From Cladopsammia gracilis (taxonomy: Eukaryota > Cnidaria > Anthozoa > Scleractinia > Dendrophylliidae), in contig JAJGOT010000438.1 of assembly GCA_022457155.1 (NCBI GenBank), positions 401,001 to 465,000 of the forward strand: a stretch of 64,000 nt of DNA, in the 5' to 3' direction. Below, in pieces: positions 21,298 to 35,269 of this stretch. The notes below the pieces were generated by a model. It did not search any database. It was not told where the DNA came from and saw only the letters and a list, made by a program, of their open reading frames with translations. The stretch's first letter is position 1. Each line of letters opens with the position of its first letter. The translations under genes were made by a program, and so were the position numbers.

Positions 21298-21375
21298 ACG
21301 TTTCTAGAGCTAGCCCTTTGTCATAAAAAATCGCTCTGATTCGCTCTGACGAAGGGCAAGCGTTCGAAACGTTAT
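21298..21375 (+). ncRNA. Hairpin with hammerhead-like core, unit 1
   Basis: CTGACGA (21346-21352) and GAAA (21366-21369) are separated by a short stem-loop (GGGC/GTTC). The upstream arm ACGTTTCTAGAGCTAGCCCT is nearly the inverse of the downstream arm. The CUGANGA...GAAA arrangement is that of a hammerhead ribozyme, as found in Penelope-like elements. Helix I is not convincing, so self-cleavage is only a possibility. Also in units 2-4 at 26673, 32041 and 37409. Confidence 0.35.
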
Positions 21376-23196
21376 CAACAAAACCAAAAACTCAGTTAGT
21401 CAGCCATGCAGCCAGTTGATTAGTTAATCGGTCAGCCAGTCAGTCAGAAAGTTCTTAATAGCACTGGTTTCCTTTCCTCGAAGGAATCAAACAAACCCTC
21501 GAGACATTTCATCAGCTAATTTGTTCACGTAACTGATCAGCTTTCCAGGTGTAAACAGATTCGCCCTGCCAATAAAACACCCTTTATTTTAATTAGTGTT
21601 ACATGTTATTAGTTCTTACCGAGAGCGAGAAAGAAGCATGATAATGAGAATCATTTTCTCTGGAAAGAGCTTTTTTCTCCCTCTGCCGGCTAAACGCTGT
21701 TCGAACCTGAAAAAGAGTAAACTTAGCAACCCCTGTATTTCAAGAAAAACGTAATCTACTATTTCTTTAGCCTGCAGTGTGGGCGTATTTTGTGGCGATC
21801 GAGTGCTCAGTATTTTCTTCGCGTCATGTCTGGGCGCCATCTTGGAATATGAAATTAGAGGAGGATTGGGGAGAGTATAAAATGCGGTCAACGGGATGGG
21901 TGTCAGGCACAAACGAAGGAAGGGGGAGAGGGAGGGGAAAGAAAACATTTTATTTTGCCCATTTTTTTTAAAAAAATACCCTCCTGTACCCTTCCTGTAC
22001 CTTTCCTGTACCCCTTCTGTGCCCTTTCTGTACTCTTTCTGTACCCCTATCATTTGATCACAACAGTAAACACGGTTATCTGGTTACTTTTTTATTAAAC
22101 AAGAACAACAACTCTTCGAGTAGTGAAGTCGTGCTTTAAGAAGCTTTAAGGGTCTTGTAATTACCCCTAAGGTACGAGAATTAATTCAATATATTAATGT
22201 TATGATTTGTTTTACATGTACAGTCGCTTTTCCGGTCACACTAGGTGATCTGTTACGAACGTTACTACACTGAACGTCATTTGAAACCTTTAATCAGTCT
22301 TTCGCAATCACTCGTGCATGAAAGGTCAAGTAATACTTCCATATATCTGTTGCACGAAAAGAAAGAAAACGAAATCGTTATCGAATGGAACTCTCGCCAA
22401 ACCCGGCAATAATGTAAGTTCCTTTTACTTGAAATCTTTCGTTTCGTCATTTTCCTTTTTCTAACGTTGTAAATAAATCCAATCATCCATGAGCTTGAAG
22501 TTGCTATATCAACTGATATGACATCACTAACACTTCGCCTCAGGCTATAAACCACTCGAAAAATCTGAACTTTTTCACAAATTGCAGCCCATTTTATAGA
22601 GTCGGTCGCCTTGGCTCAGAGCCAAGGCACGACTCAATAAATATGATCAAGGATTTGCGAAAACAGCCTCGAATATTAAATTTCTGGGATGATAAACGTA
22701 AAGGGCGAACTCGGCGTTATAGAAATGTGTAGTCGAACCGTACAAGTATTTCAAGGGAGAAGACGATCGGTTGCATAGTAATGATTGATTTCCTTATCAT
22801 TTGTGCAATACATGGATTTGAGTTGTTTTAAATAAAAACCGCTTTTGTTGACATAATGATTTGATGTAACCTTAATGCTTTTTGTTATCAATAAATATAT
22901 TTTGAACTTTAATAAAGTGTGGGCTTATTGTTTTAGCACGCACCTGTAATTGGTTGCTTTTTTATTTTTCAGAGGTGCTAATCTTCCACACAAATTTAGT
23001 TCAGTTAAGTTCGTATAATTAAAAGTTTGAGCTTTGAAGCCATCGGTAAAGTGGGTGATGGCTGCGAAACTGAGAGAGTTTAGCGATGAAGCGGTGTAGC
23101 GATGTAGCGGTTAGTAAGAATGTTGTGGATTCTGGTAACGTAAAAAGCGCGGGTTTTTTTATACTGCGTAATTTTATTGATTCTAAGGTATCCACA

Positions 23197-23266
23197 GCTT
23201 TGATGGCTAGTGGTTAAGACATTGCGTTGTGGTTGCAGTAACCCAGGTTCGAGTCCTGGTCAAGGC
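23197..23266 (+). tRNA. tRNA-His(GTG)-like, array unit 1
   Basis: A 70-nt sequence. The acceptor stem GCTTTGA/TCAAGGC pairs fully (one G-T), the anticodon loop TTGTGGT gives GTG with U33 present, and the T-arm CCAGG/CCTGG is perfect with B box GGTTCGAGTCC. The D loop AGTGGTTA and the anticodon arm resemble animal tRNA-His. The D stem is weak and the acceptor differs from the usual tRNA-His one, so it may be a tRNA-derived pseudogene. Confidence 0.6.
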
Positions 23267-24425
23267 AAGTTGTTTTGATCTATGTATGTAAAGAATATCT
23301 GTGTCAGTTGTGTTTAGTTTTGAGGCGAGTTGGTATGATGCGGGCATGTTTAGGCAAACCTATTGTCTCTATTGTTTTGGTATAAAACGGAAGGCAGTTA
23401 TTATCATATGAAAAGAAACGACTAGACATCTCATTCGTATGCAGTGAAGCACTTATAAGTATGCAAAAAAATCGACATTAGTATGCAGAATAACACAAAA
23501 GGTATAGGCAGTTGCAAAAAAGTATGTAGGAAATCCAAGGGAAATCCATAGCGGGGGTTAAATCTAATGGCGATATACTACTAATGTTAGAATAAAATTC
23601 CCCTATTTTTTTTTTCATCTAAATAACTTATTTTGTGTCTTTTCTTTGACCTTCTTCTTTTACTTTTTAAATCCTTTCACTCCCACGGCCATACCCTTGG
23701 TTTACTCACACGGCCATACCCTTGATTTACTCACACGGCCATACCCTTGGTTCTAAAATGTCTGTGGATGAAATCCTCCGGTGTGACCATTCAAATAAAA
23801 GCTACTGAGCATTTATTTCCTGTGGTAGTGTTTGTCATGATGTACAAGGTGGCTCTTTCTTTTAAGTCTGTGAATGCTGTACTTTTCAAAGATGCTATAT
23901 TTTTTGAGTCTTTTTCAAAAGGGAATTTGGGTATTCTTGGAAATCAAAGGGTTAAAACTTCTGTAGCAGGACGCTTGCTTAGGTATTTCAAATTAAGGAG
24001 TTTCAAGTTAGAATGTGAGCTATATTTTGATTTGCTTTAGTTTCAACACGACTCCAAAGATTACTTTCCTTCCTACATACCTCATTGTTAAAGACACAAT
24101 GCAGCAGGAAAATCAGCAACCCCTAAGATTAAAACCACAGAATAAGTCCAGTGTACTGTAATACACCATAACATTAGCGTGACAGAAGCAAATCATTGAA
24201 AACAAGACACTTAAGTGAATGATACACGGTTCAACATCGTTCACCATTTGTTGCTCAACAACAACCTTGTTGAACTTGGTATTGAAACTAAACTAAACTC
24301 AACGAAACACATTCAACATTTGTAAACTATTCAAACTTGTTCAAACCTATCAATATGTTTTACTAAACCCCGCCCTTATGACGTTCTGAAAGAACAAAGA
24401 GCAAAGCGAAATCGAAATCGAAATC

Positions 24426-24461
24426 GCCCACACGGCACCATCCTCCATAGAAAGCCAACAG
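24426..24461 (-). pseudogene. Truncated GPCR ECL2 exon, unit 1
   Basis: Copy of the first 36 bp of the exon at 43726-43792 (CWLSMEDGAVWA), with its acceptor AG intact. The coding sequence then breaks into an ATCGAA triplet-like repeat, so the TM5 part is gone. Confidence 0.8.
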
Positions 24462-24533
24462 CTAGAAAAAGAAATGAGATCGTTTTTTTAAAGTGTGGAA
24501 AAAGAATGATATAATTTTTTGTTTTTAACTTAC

Positions 24534-24600
24534 ATCTCCTTGTTACCGTAGCTGTTAGGCTTCAAAGCTACTAAGATGCTGACGGGGATAATAGAGAAAC
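24534..24600 (-). pseudogene. Duplicated GPCR TM4 exon, unit 1
   Basis: 67-bp copy of the exon at 43865-43931 with acceptor and GTAAGT donor kept. It lies downstream of TM7 in gene order, where its phase does not match the preceding exon, so it is unlikely to be used. Confidence 0.8.
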
Positions 24601-26672
24601 CTGTGGTAAACGAGAAAAATTACGTCACTTTCGTTCTAAAATCAAGTCTTGATTCATGAATTGTGCTTCTAACATTTAATTCTGCGGACAGCAATTGAGC
24701 CGTTTTTTCTTGTCTTACTGTTCTATTTTCCAGTTTTCCTTAGCTAAGCGAAAATTTTACAAAACTACGTCAAGTATTATCTGTTATCGTATCGATTCTT
24801 GCAAAGAAACCATACAGGAAGAAATGCTTCAAAACATGTTTATTACTGCTAGCAAACGGTTTGACTGAAATAGAAATTGAAATTAACAAATAAATAAACG
24901 TGGACAACTAAGTAAACGATACAAACTCAGTAACAGATTAACTTACAAATATTTCCTCTGCAAGGGAGCGGACGAAGGTGACTAACTAATTGCAAGAAAT
25001 GTGGTTTAAAGTATTATTGTAAGACTTATAAATTACAAAAATGTTCCCAAATGGCCAGCAATTAAGTAGATATGAACAAAGCTGAGACAAAACAATTTTA
25101 ACCTGGCCAGCAAGTATTCAAATGGAAAAGATCACTCAATTTTGTGATTATCCAGTAAAAATTTACCGTAAACTAAAAGTGCTTTGATCCAAGATTAATT
25201 GCCTTTGATAGACAAGGCTAACACAGACTGGAGAAGAAAAGACGATGAGGTTGTACCGGAGTACAGGACATCGTATTGTAAGATGGAAAGCATTGTGGGA
25301 GATGCCGAGAGTGGCCAGCATTCACAAAGATTGACTTGCCTATGGTGATGGGGTGAACGAACGCCGCCAATAGACTAAAGGCAATTCCATTTCATGTGTA
25401 GCATATATGTCATTCAAGACAGCAAGAGGCACACAACAAGGATGACACAGCTATGCATGGCTGCTACTGCCCGGGTGATATGGCTGTGCGCATACGTAAG
25501 GGACTCGCCGTACCGCGGCGATGGTGTTGTGTATGCCTTTTGTTGCCTTTTTTTATCGTAGAATTGCATAGCAATATAATATAGAGCTATTTTGGATATT
25601 TACCCGGACTTGAACTAATTTTGTAGTTTTCTTGTGCCCGGTCGACATCCTTACTGTTAAGAAGAATGAAAGTATGTACTTAATTCTATTAAAAGTCGTC
25701 ATTTTGAAGCTGCTGTTCGTAATTTGACATTAATTACCGTGCATTGTTATCTGGTATGTACACAGATGCATCGTGGAAACAATTTTTATATCAATTAAAA
25801 TGAAATAACGTTCTCTGGTTAACTATGAGCTTTCGACAACCGTCCTGTTGTCTTCAATGGATAGATAATGTGGAGAAAGCGAATGTGCATACATAATTTA
25901 AAAGGTTAAAAAATAACAAAAGCGAAAGAATATAAACTAAAAAATTAAACGTGTGGAAGTCAAATGAATGTTTTTTAAAGAATGCGCACGAGTAATTATG
26001 TCCTCTACGATTTAGATATGATAGCTTACTAGAGTCTTTATTATGTTACCTTTGAGTTTTTCAAAACTGTTGGAATTCGAACTTTTCTTGCTCTCCAAGT
26101 TTCCAGATTGCTGAGAAAGAAAGAAGCACGTACAGTGAGATGTCGGAAACAAACTTTATGTAAGGTGGCCCATAATCGTCACGACTAAAACAAAACTCAT
26201 GGCAGATTTTGTTATTATATTATTCTATATTTTAAGTTTCCTATGTAGGAGCCTCGCACGGGGCTTCGTGTCCCGTTCGCGCATTTTTCTTTGGTACAAC
26301 TTAATTTGTTATCATAAGTTTATGTTTATTAAAGTTGAAAAATAAAAAAGACCTCACGGAAAAACCAAGTAAACTCAACGCAAAACAAAGTAAACTCACG
26401 GCAAAAGTAAAATGCCAGGGAGATTCAAATCTCTGTATAATACCCTCAAACACCAGTTATTTACCCCATTCTCCTTCCACCACTTATAAGCCCCGCCCCC
26501 CCTCCCCCCAACCGTTTATAGGCCTATTTGCCCGCTGACGAGGAAAAAAATACATCCCAGTTATTACCTTCCCTTCCCCATCCCCACTTTTTGACATTTA
26601 ACTACAGTTAATAGAAATCCCATGTACAGCGTTTCGTTCAACCCCCAACCGTAAAGAGACTCCATAAAGCTG

Positions 26673-26750
26673 ACGTTTCTAGAGCTAGCCCTTTGTCATA
26701 AAAAATCGCTCTGATTCGCTCTGACGAAGGGCAAGCGTTCGAAACGTTAT
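26673..26750 (+). ncRNA. Hairpin with hammerhead-like core, unit 2
   Basis: Same sequence as 21298-21375; core CTGACGA at 26721. Confidence 0.35.
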
Positions 26751-28564
26751 CAACAAAACCAAAAACTCAGTTAGTCAGCCATGCAGCCAGTTGATTAGTT
26801 AATCGGTCAGCCAGTCAGTCAGAAAGTTCTTAATAACACTGGTTTCCTTTCCTCGAAGGAATCAAACAAACCCTCGAGACATTTCATCAGCTAATTTGTT
26901 CACGTAACTGATCAGCTTTCCAGGTGTAAACAGATTCGCGCTGCCAATAAAACACCCTTTATTTTAATTAGTGTTACACGTTATTAGTTCTTACCGAGAG
27001 CGAGAAAGAAGCATGATAATGAGAATCATTTTCTCTGGAAAGAGCTTTTTTCTCCCTCTGCCGGCTAAACGCTGTTCGAACCTGAAAAAGAGTAAACTTA
27101 GCAACCCCTCTATTTCAAGAAAAACGTAATCTACTATTTCTTTAGCCTGCAGTGTGGGCGTATTTTGTGGCGATCGAGTGCTCAGTATTTTCTTCGCGTC
27201 ATGTCTGGGCGCCATCTTGGAATATGAAATTAGAGGAGGATTGGGGAGAGTATAAAATGCGGTCAACGGGATGGGTGTCAGGCACAAACGAAGGAAGGGG
27301 GAGAGGGAGGGGAAAGAAAACATTTTATTTTGCCCAGTTTTTAAAAAAATACCCTCCTGTACCTTTCCTGTACCTTTCCTGTACCCCTTGTGTGCCCTTT
27401 CTGTACTCTTTCTGTACCCCTATCATTTGATCACAACAGTAAACACGGTTATCTGGTTACTTTTTTATTAAACAAGAACAACAACAAGTAGTGAAGTCGT
27501 GCTTTAAGAAGCTTTAAGGGTCTTGTAATTACCCCTAAGGTACGAGAATTAATTCAGTATATTAATGTTATGATTTGTTTTACATGTACAGTCGCTTTTC
27601 CGGTCACACTAGGTGATCTGTCACGAAGGTTACTACACTGAACGTCATTTGAAACCTTTAATCAGTCTTTCGCAATCACTCGTGCATGAAAGGTCAAGTA
27701 ATACTTCCATATATCTGTTGCACGAAAAGAAAGAAAACGAAATCGTTATCGAATGGAACTCTCGCCAAACCCGGCAATAATGTAAGTTCCTTTTACTTGA
27801 TATGTTTCGTTTCGTCATTTTCCTTTTTCTTACGTTGTAAATAAATCCAATCATCCATGAGCTTGAAGTTGCTATATCAACTGATATGACATCACTAAAA
27901 CTTCGCCTCAGGCTATAAACCACTCGAAAAATCGGAACTTTTTCACAAATTGCAGCCCATTTTATAGAGTCGGTCGCCTTGGCTCAGAGCCAAGGCACGA
28001 CTCAATAAATATGATCAAGGATTTGCGAAAACAGCCTCGAATATTAAATTTCTGGGATGATAAACGTAAAGGGCGAACTCGGCGTTATAGAAATGTATAG
28101 TCGAACCGTACAAGTATTTCAAGGGAGAAGACGATCGGTTGCATAGTAATGATTGATTTCCTTATCATTTGTGCAATACATGGATTTGAGTTGTTTTAAA
28201 TAAAAACCGCTTTTGTTGACATAATGATTTGATGTAACCTTAATGCTTTTTGTTATCAATAAATATATTTTGAACTTTAATAAAGTGTGGGCTTATTGTT
28301 TTAGCACGCACCTGTAATTGGTTGCTTTTTTATTTTTCAGAGGTGCTAATCTTCCACACAAATTTAGTTCAGTTAAGTTCGTATAATTAAAAGTTTGAGC
28401 TTTGAAGCCATCGGTAAAGTGGGTGATGGCTGCGAAACTGAGAGAGTTTAGCGATGAAGCGGTGTAGCGATGTAGCGGTTAGTAAGAATGTTGTGGATTC
28501 TGGTAACGTAAAAAGCGCGGGTTTTTTTATACTGCGTAATTTTATTGATTCTAAGGTATCCACA

Positions 28565-28634
28565 GCTTTGATGGCTAGTGGTTAAGACATTGCGTTGTGG
28601 TTGCAGTAACCCAGGTTCGAGTCCTGGTCAAGGC
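28565..28634 (+). tRNA. tRNA-His(GTG)-like, array unit 2
   Basis: Same 70-nt sequence as 23197-23266. Confidence 0.6.
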
Positions 28635-29793
28635 AAGTTGTTTTGATCTATGTATGTAAAGAATATCTGTGTCAGTTGTGTTTAGTTTTGAGGCGAGTTG
28701 GTATGATGCGGGCATGTTTAGGCAAACCTATTGTCTCTATTGTTTTGGTATAAAACGGAAGGCAGTTATTATCATATGAAAAGAAACGACTAGACATCTC
28801 ATTCGTATGCAGTGAAGCACTTATAAGTATGCAAAAAAATCGACATTAGTATGCAGAATAACACAAAAGGTATAGGCAGTTGCAAAAAAGTATGTAGGAA
28901 ATCCAAGGGAAATCCATAGCGGGGGTTAAATCTAATGGCGATATACTACTAATGTTAGAATAAAATTCCCCTATTTTTTTTTTCATCTAAATAACTTATT
29001 TTGTGTCTTTTCTTTGACCTTCTTCTTTTACTTTTTAAATCCTTTCACTCCCACGGCCATACCCTTGGTTTACTCACACGGCCATACCCTTGATTTACTC
29101 ACACGGCCATACCCTTGGTTCTAAAATGTCTGTGGATGAAATCCTCCGGTGTGACCATTCAAATAAAAGCTACTGAGCATTTATTTCCTGTGGTAGTGTT
29201 TGTCATGATGTACAAGGTGGCTCTTTCTTTTAAGTCTGTGAATGCTGTACTTTTCAAAGATGCTATATTTTTTGAGTCTTTTTCAAAAGGGAATTTGGGT
29301 ATTCTTGGAAATCAAAGGGTTAAAACTTCTGTAGCAGGACGCTTGCTTAGGTATTTCAAATTAAGGAGTTTCAAGTTAGAATGTGAGCTATATTTTGATT
29401 TGCTTTAGTTTCAACACGACTCCAAAGATTACTTTCCTTCCTACATACCTCATTGTTAAAGACACAATGCAGCAGGAAAATCAGCAACCCCTAAGATTAA
29501 AACCACAGAATAAGTCCAGTGTACTGTAATACACCATAACATTAGCGTGACAGAAGCAAATCATTGAAAACAAGACACTTAAGTGAATGATACACGGTTC
29601 AACATCGTTCACCATTTGTTGCTCAACAACAACCTTGTTGAACTTGGTATTGAAACTAAACTAAACTCAACGAAACACATTCAACATTTGTAAACTATTC
29701 AAACTTGTTCAAACCTATCAATATGTTTTACTAAACCCCGCCCTTATGACGTTCTGAAAGAACAAAGAGCAAAGCGAAATCGAAATCGAAATC

Positions 29794-29829
29794 GCCCACA
29801 CGGCACCATCCTCCATAGAAAGCCAACAG
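29794..29829 (-). pseudogene. Truncated GPCR ECL2 exon, unit 2
   Basis: Same break as in unit 1. Confidence 0.8.
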
Positions 29830-29901
29830 CTAGAAAAAGAAATGAGATCGTTTTTTTAAAGTGTGGAAAAAGAATGATATAATTTTTTGTTTTTAACTTA
29901 C

Positions 29902-29968
29902 ATCTCCTTGTTACCGTAGCTGTTAGGCTTCAAAGCTACTAAGATGCTGACGGGGATAATAGAGAAAC
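29902..29968 (-). pseudogene. Duplicated GPCR TM4 exon, unit 2
   Basis: Same 67-bp exon copy with intact splice sites. Confidence 0.8.
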
Positions 29969-32040
29969 CTGTGGTAAACGAGAAAAATTACGTCACTTTC
30001 GTTCTAAAATCAAGTCTTGATTCATGAATTGTGCTTCTAACATTTAATTCTGCGGACAGCAATTGAGCCGTTTTTTCTTGTCTTACTGTTCTATTTTCCA
30101 GTTTTCCTTAGCTAAGCGAAAATTTTACAAAACTACGTCAAGTATTATCTGTTATCGTATCGATTCTTGCAAAGAAACCATACAGGAAGAAATGCTTCAA
30201 AACATGTTTATTACTGCTAGCAAACGGTTTGACTGAAATAGAAATTGAAATTAACAAATAAATAAACGTGGACAACTAAGTAAACGATACAAACTCAGTA
30301 ACAGATTAACTTACAAATATTTCCTCTGCAAGGGAGCGGACGAAGGTGACTAACTAATTGCAAGAAATGTGGTTTAAAGTATTATTGTAAGACTTATAAA
30401 TTACAAAAATGTTCCCAAATGGCCAGCAATTAAGTAGATATGAACAAAGCTGAGACAAAACAATTTTAACCTGGCCAGCAAGTATTCAAATGGAAAAGAT
30501 CACTCAATTTTGTGATTATCCAGTAAAAATTTACCGTAAACTAAAAGTGCTTTGATCCAAGATTAATTGCCTTTGATAGACAAGGCTAACACAGACTGGA
30601 GAAGAAAAGACGATGAGGTTGTACCGGAGTACAGGACATCGTATTGTAAGATGGAAAGCATTGTGGGAGATGCCGAGAGTGGCCAGCATTCACAAAGATT
30701 GACTTGCCTATGGTGATGGGGTGAACGAACGCCGCCAATAGACTAAAGGCAATTCCATTTCATGTGTAGCATATATGTCATTCAAGACAGCAAGAGGCAC
30801 ACAACAAGGATGACACAGCTATGCATGGCTGCTACTGCCCGGGTGATATGGCTGTGCGCATACGTAAGGGACTCGCCGTACCGCGGCGATGGTGTTGTGT
30901 ATGCCTTTTGTTGCCTTTTTTTATCGTAGAATTGCATAGCAATATAATATAGAGCTATTTTGGATATTTACCCGGACTTGAACTAATTTTGTAGTTTTCT
31001 TGTGCCCGGTCGACATCCTTACTGTTAAGAAGAATGAAAGTATGTACTTAATTCTATTAAAAGTCGTCATTTTGAAGCTGCTGTTCGTAATTTGACATTA
31101 ATTACCGTGCATTGTTATCTGGTATGTACACAGATGCATCGTGGAAACAATTTTTATATCAATTAAAATGAAATAACGTTCTCTGGTTAACTATGAGCTT
31201 TCGACAACCGTCCTGTTGTCTTCAATGGATAGATAATGTGGAGAAAGCGAATGTGCATACATAATTTAAAAGGTTAAAAAATAACAAAAGCGAAAGAATA
31301 TAAACTAAAAAATTAAACGTGTGGAAGTCAAATGAATGTTTTTTAAAGAATGCGCACGAGTAATTATGTCCTCTACGATTTAGATATGATAGCTTACTAG
31401 AGTCTTTATTATGTTACCTTTGAGTTTTTCAAAACTGTTGGAATTCGAACTTTTCTTGCTCTCCAAGTTTCCAGATTGCTGAGAAAGAAAGAAGCACGTA
31501 CAGTGAGATGTCGGAAACAAACTTTATGTAAGGTGGCCCATAATCGTCACGACTAAAACAAAACTCATGGCAGATTTTGTTATTATATTATTCTATATTT
31601 TAAGTTTCCTATGTAGGAGCCTCGCACGGGGCTTCGTGTCCCGTTCGCGCATTTTTCTTTGGTACAACTTAATTTGTTATCATAAGTTTATGTTTATTAA
31701 AGTTGAAAAATAAAAAAGACCTCACGGAAAAACCAAGTAAACTCAACGCAAAACAAAGTAAACTCACGGCAAAAGTAAAATGCCAGGGAGATTCAAATCT
31801 CTGTATAATACCCTCAAACACCAGTTATTTACCCCATTCTCCTTCCACCACTTATAAGCCCCGCCCCCCCTCCCCCCAACCGTTTATAGGCCTATTTGCC
31901 CGCTGACGAGGAAAAAAATACATCCCAGTTATTACCTTCCCTTCCCCATCCCCACTTTTTGACATTTAACTACAGTTAATAGAAATCCCATGTACAGCGT
32001 TTCGTTCAACCCCCAACCGTAAAGAGACTCCATAAAGCTG

Positions 32041-32118
32041 ACGTTTCTAGAGCTAGCCCTTTGTCATAAAAAATCGCTCTGATTCGCTCTGACGAAGGGC
32101 AAGCGTTCGAAACGTTAT
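32041..32118 (+). ncRNA. Hairpin with hammerhead-like core, unit 3
   Basis: Same sequence as 21298-21375; core CTGACGA at 32089. Confidence 0.35.
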
Positions 32119-33932
32119 CAACAAAACCAAAAACTCAGTTAGTCAGCCATGCAGCCAGTTGATTAGTTAATCGGTCAGCCAGTCAGTCAGAAAGTTCTTA
32201 ATAACACTGGTTTCCTTTCCTCGAAGGAATCAAACAAACCCTCGAGACATTTCATCAGCTAATTTGTTCACGTAACTGATCAGCTTTCCAGGTGTAAACA
32301 GATTCGCGCTGCCAATAAAACACCCTTTATTTTAATTAGTGTTACACGTTATTAGTTCTTACCGAGAGCGAGAAAGAAGCATGATAATGAGAATCATTTT
32401 CTCTGGAAAGAGCTTTTTTCTCCCTCTGCCGGCTAAACGCTGTTCGAACCTGAAAAAGAGTAAACTTAGCAACCCCTCTATTTCAAGAAAAACGTAATCT
32501 ACTATTTCTTTAGCCTGCAGTGTGGGCGTATTTTGTGGCGATCGAGTGCTCAGTATTTTCTTCGCGTCATGTCTGGGCGCCATCTTGGAATATGAAATTA
32601 GAGGAGGATTGGGGAGAGTATAAAATGCGGTCAACGGGATGGGTGTCAGGCACAAACGAAGGAAGGGGGAGAGGGAGGGGAAAGAAAACATTTTATTTTG
32701 CCCAGTTTTTAAAAAAATACCCTCCTGTACCTTTCCTGTACCTTTCCTGTACCCCTTGTGTGCCCTTTCTGTACTCTTTCTGTACCCCTATCATTTGATC
32801 ACAACAGTAAACACGGTTATCTGGTTACTTTTTTATTAAACAAGAACAACAACAAGTAGTGAAGTCGTGCTTTAAGAAGCTTTAAGGGTCTTGTAATTAC
32901 CCCTAAGGTACGAGAATTAATTCAGTATATTAATGTTATGATTTGTTTTACATGTACAGTCGCTTTTCCGGTCACACTAGGTGATCTGTCACGAAGGTTA
33001 CTACACTGAACGTCATTTGAAACCTTTAATCAGTCTTTCGCAATCACTCGTGCATGAAAGGTCAAGTAATACTTCCATATATCTGTTGCACGAAAAGAAA
33101 GAAAACGAAATCGTTATCGAATGGAACTCTCGCCAAACCCGGCAATAATGTAAGTTCCTTTTACTTGATATGTTTCGTTTCGTCATTTTCCTTTTTCTTA
33201 CGTTGTAAATAAATCCAATCATCCATGAGCTTGAAGTTGCTATATCAACTGATATGACATCACTAAAACTTCGCCTCAGGCTATAAACCACTCGAAAAAT
33301 CGGAACTTTTTCACAAATTGCAGCCCATTTTATAGAGTCGGTCGCCTTGGCTCAGAGCCAAGGCACGACTCAATAAATATGATCAAGGATTTGCGAAAAC
33401 AGCCTCGAATATTAAATTTCTGGGATGATAAACGTAAAGGGCGAACTCGGCGTTATAGAAATGTATAGTCGAACCGTACAAGTATTTCAAGGGAGAAGAC
33501 GATCGGTTGCATAGTAATGATTGATTTCCTTATCATTTGTGCAATACATGGATTTGAGTTGTTTTAAATAAAAACCGCTTTTGTTGACATAATGATTTGA
33601 TGTAACCTTAATGCTTTTTGTTATCAATAAATATATTTTGAACTTTAATAAAGTGTGGGCTTATTGTTTTAGCACGCACCTGTAATTGGTTGCTTTTTTA
33701 TTTTTCAGAGGTGCTAATCTTCCACACAAATTTAGTTCAGTTAAGTTCGTATAATTAAAAGTTTGAGCTTTGAAGCCATCGGTAAAGTGGGTGATGGCTG
33801 CGAAACTGAGAGAGTTTAGCGATGAAGCGGTGTAGCGATGTAGCGGTTAGTAAGAATGTTGTGGATTCTGGTAACGTAAAAAGCGCGGGTTTTTTTATAC
33901 TGCGTAATTTTATTGATTCTAAGGTATCCACA

Positions 33933-34002
33933 GCTTTGATGGCTAGTGGTTAAGACATTGCGTTGTGGTTGCAGTAACCCAGGTTCGAGTCCTGGTCAAG
34001 GC
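33933..34002 (+). tRNA. tRNA-His(GTG)-like, array unit 3
   Basis: Same 70-nt sequence as 23197-23266. Confidence 0.6.
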
Positions 34003-35161
34003 AAGTTGTTTTGATCTATGTATGTAAAGAATATCTGTGTCAGTTGTGTTTAGTTTTGAGGCGAGTTGGTATGATGCGGGCATGTTTAGGCAAACCTATT
34101 GTCTCTATTGTTTTGGTATAAAACGGAAGGCAGTTATTATCATATGAAAAGAAACGACTAGACATCTCATTCGTATGCAGTGAAGCACTTATAAGTATGC
34201 AAAAAAATCGACATTAGTATGCAGAATAACACAAAAGGTATAGGCAGTTGCAAAAAAGTATGTAGGAAATCCAAGGGAAATCCATAGCGGGGGTTAAATC
34301 TAATGGCGATATACTACTAATGTTAGAATAAAATTCCCCTATTTTTTTTTTCATCTAAATAACTTATTTTGTGTCTTTTCTTTGACCTTCTTCTTTTACT
34401 TTTTAAATCCTTTCACTCCCACGGCCATACCCTTGGTTTACTCACACGGCCATACCCTTGATTTACTCACACGGCCATACCCTTGGTTCTAAAATGTCTG
34501 TGGATGAAATCCTCCGGTGTGACCATTCAAATAAAAGCTACTGAGCATTTATTTCCTGTGGTAGTGTTTGTCATGATGTACAAGGTGGCTCTTTCTTTTA
34601 AGTCTGTGAATGCTGTACTTTTCAAAGATGCTATATTTTTTGAGTCTTTTTCAAAAGGGAATTTGGGTATTCTTGGAAATCAAAGGGTTAAAACTTCTGT
34701 AGCAGGACGCTTGCTTAGGTATTTCAAATTAAGGAGTTTCAAGTTAGAATGTGAGCTATATTTTGATTTGCTTTAGTTTCAACACGACTCCAAAGATTAC
34801 TTTCCTTCCTACATACCTCATTGTTAAAGACACAATGCAGCAGGAAAATCAGCAACCCCTAAGATTAAAACCACAGAATAAGTCCAGTGTACTGTAATAC
34901 ACCATAACATTAGCGTGACAGAAGCAAATCATTGAAAACAAGACACTTAAGTGAATGATACACGGTTCAACATCGTTCACCATTTGTTGCTCAACAACAA
35001 CCTTGTTGAACTTGGTATTGAAACTAAACTAAACTCAACGAAACACATTCAACATTTGTAAACTATTCAAACTTGTTCAAACCTATCAATATGTTTTACT
35101 AAACCCCGCCCTTATGACGTTCTGAAAGAACAAAGAGCAAAGCGAAATCGAAATCGAAATC

Positions 35162-35197
35162 GCCCACACGGCACCATCCTCCATAGAAAGCCAACAG
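35162..35197 (-). pseudogene. Truncated GPCR ECL2 exon, unit 3
   Basis: Same break as in unit 1. Confidence 0.8.
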
Positions 35198-35269
35198 CTA
35201 GAAAAAGAAATGAGATCGTTTTTTTAAAGTGTGGAAAAAGAATGATATAATTTTTTGTTTTTAACTTAC

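Larger units (their letters stand above)
19687..25058. repeat. Array unit 1
   Basis: 5372 bp. Distinguished by a long uninterrupted C tract near 21121 where the other units have a G- and T-interrupted tract. The left junction shares AGCAATTAAG with unique flank. Confidence 0.9.
25059..30426. repeat. Array unit 2
   Basis: 5368 bp, apparently identical to unit 3 over the stretches compared by eye. Confidence 0.9.

Noticed and set aside
21616..22053. 110-145 residue minus-strand frames repeated in all four array units
   Set aside because: Low complexity at one end (12-bp CCTGTACCTTTC repeats), no domain, and the frame differs in length between units. It is repeat translation, not a gene.
23747..24040. 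97-residue frame conserved in all four array units
   Set aside because: Conservation only reflects recent tandem duplication. The frame overlaps a GGCCATACCCTTGG minisatellite-type dispersed repeat and has no recognisable domain.
24960..25010. Possible micro-exon (acceptor CCTTGCAG, donor GTAAGTT) next to the TM4 exon in the array
   Set aside because: TM3 and TM4 exon phases already join perfectly without it, and the segment adds no recognisable receptor sequence.
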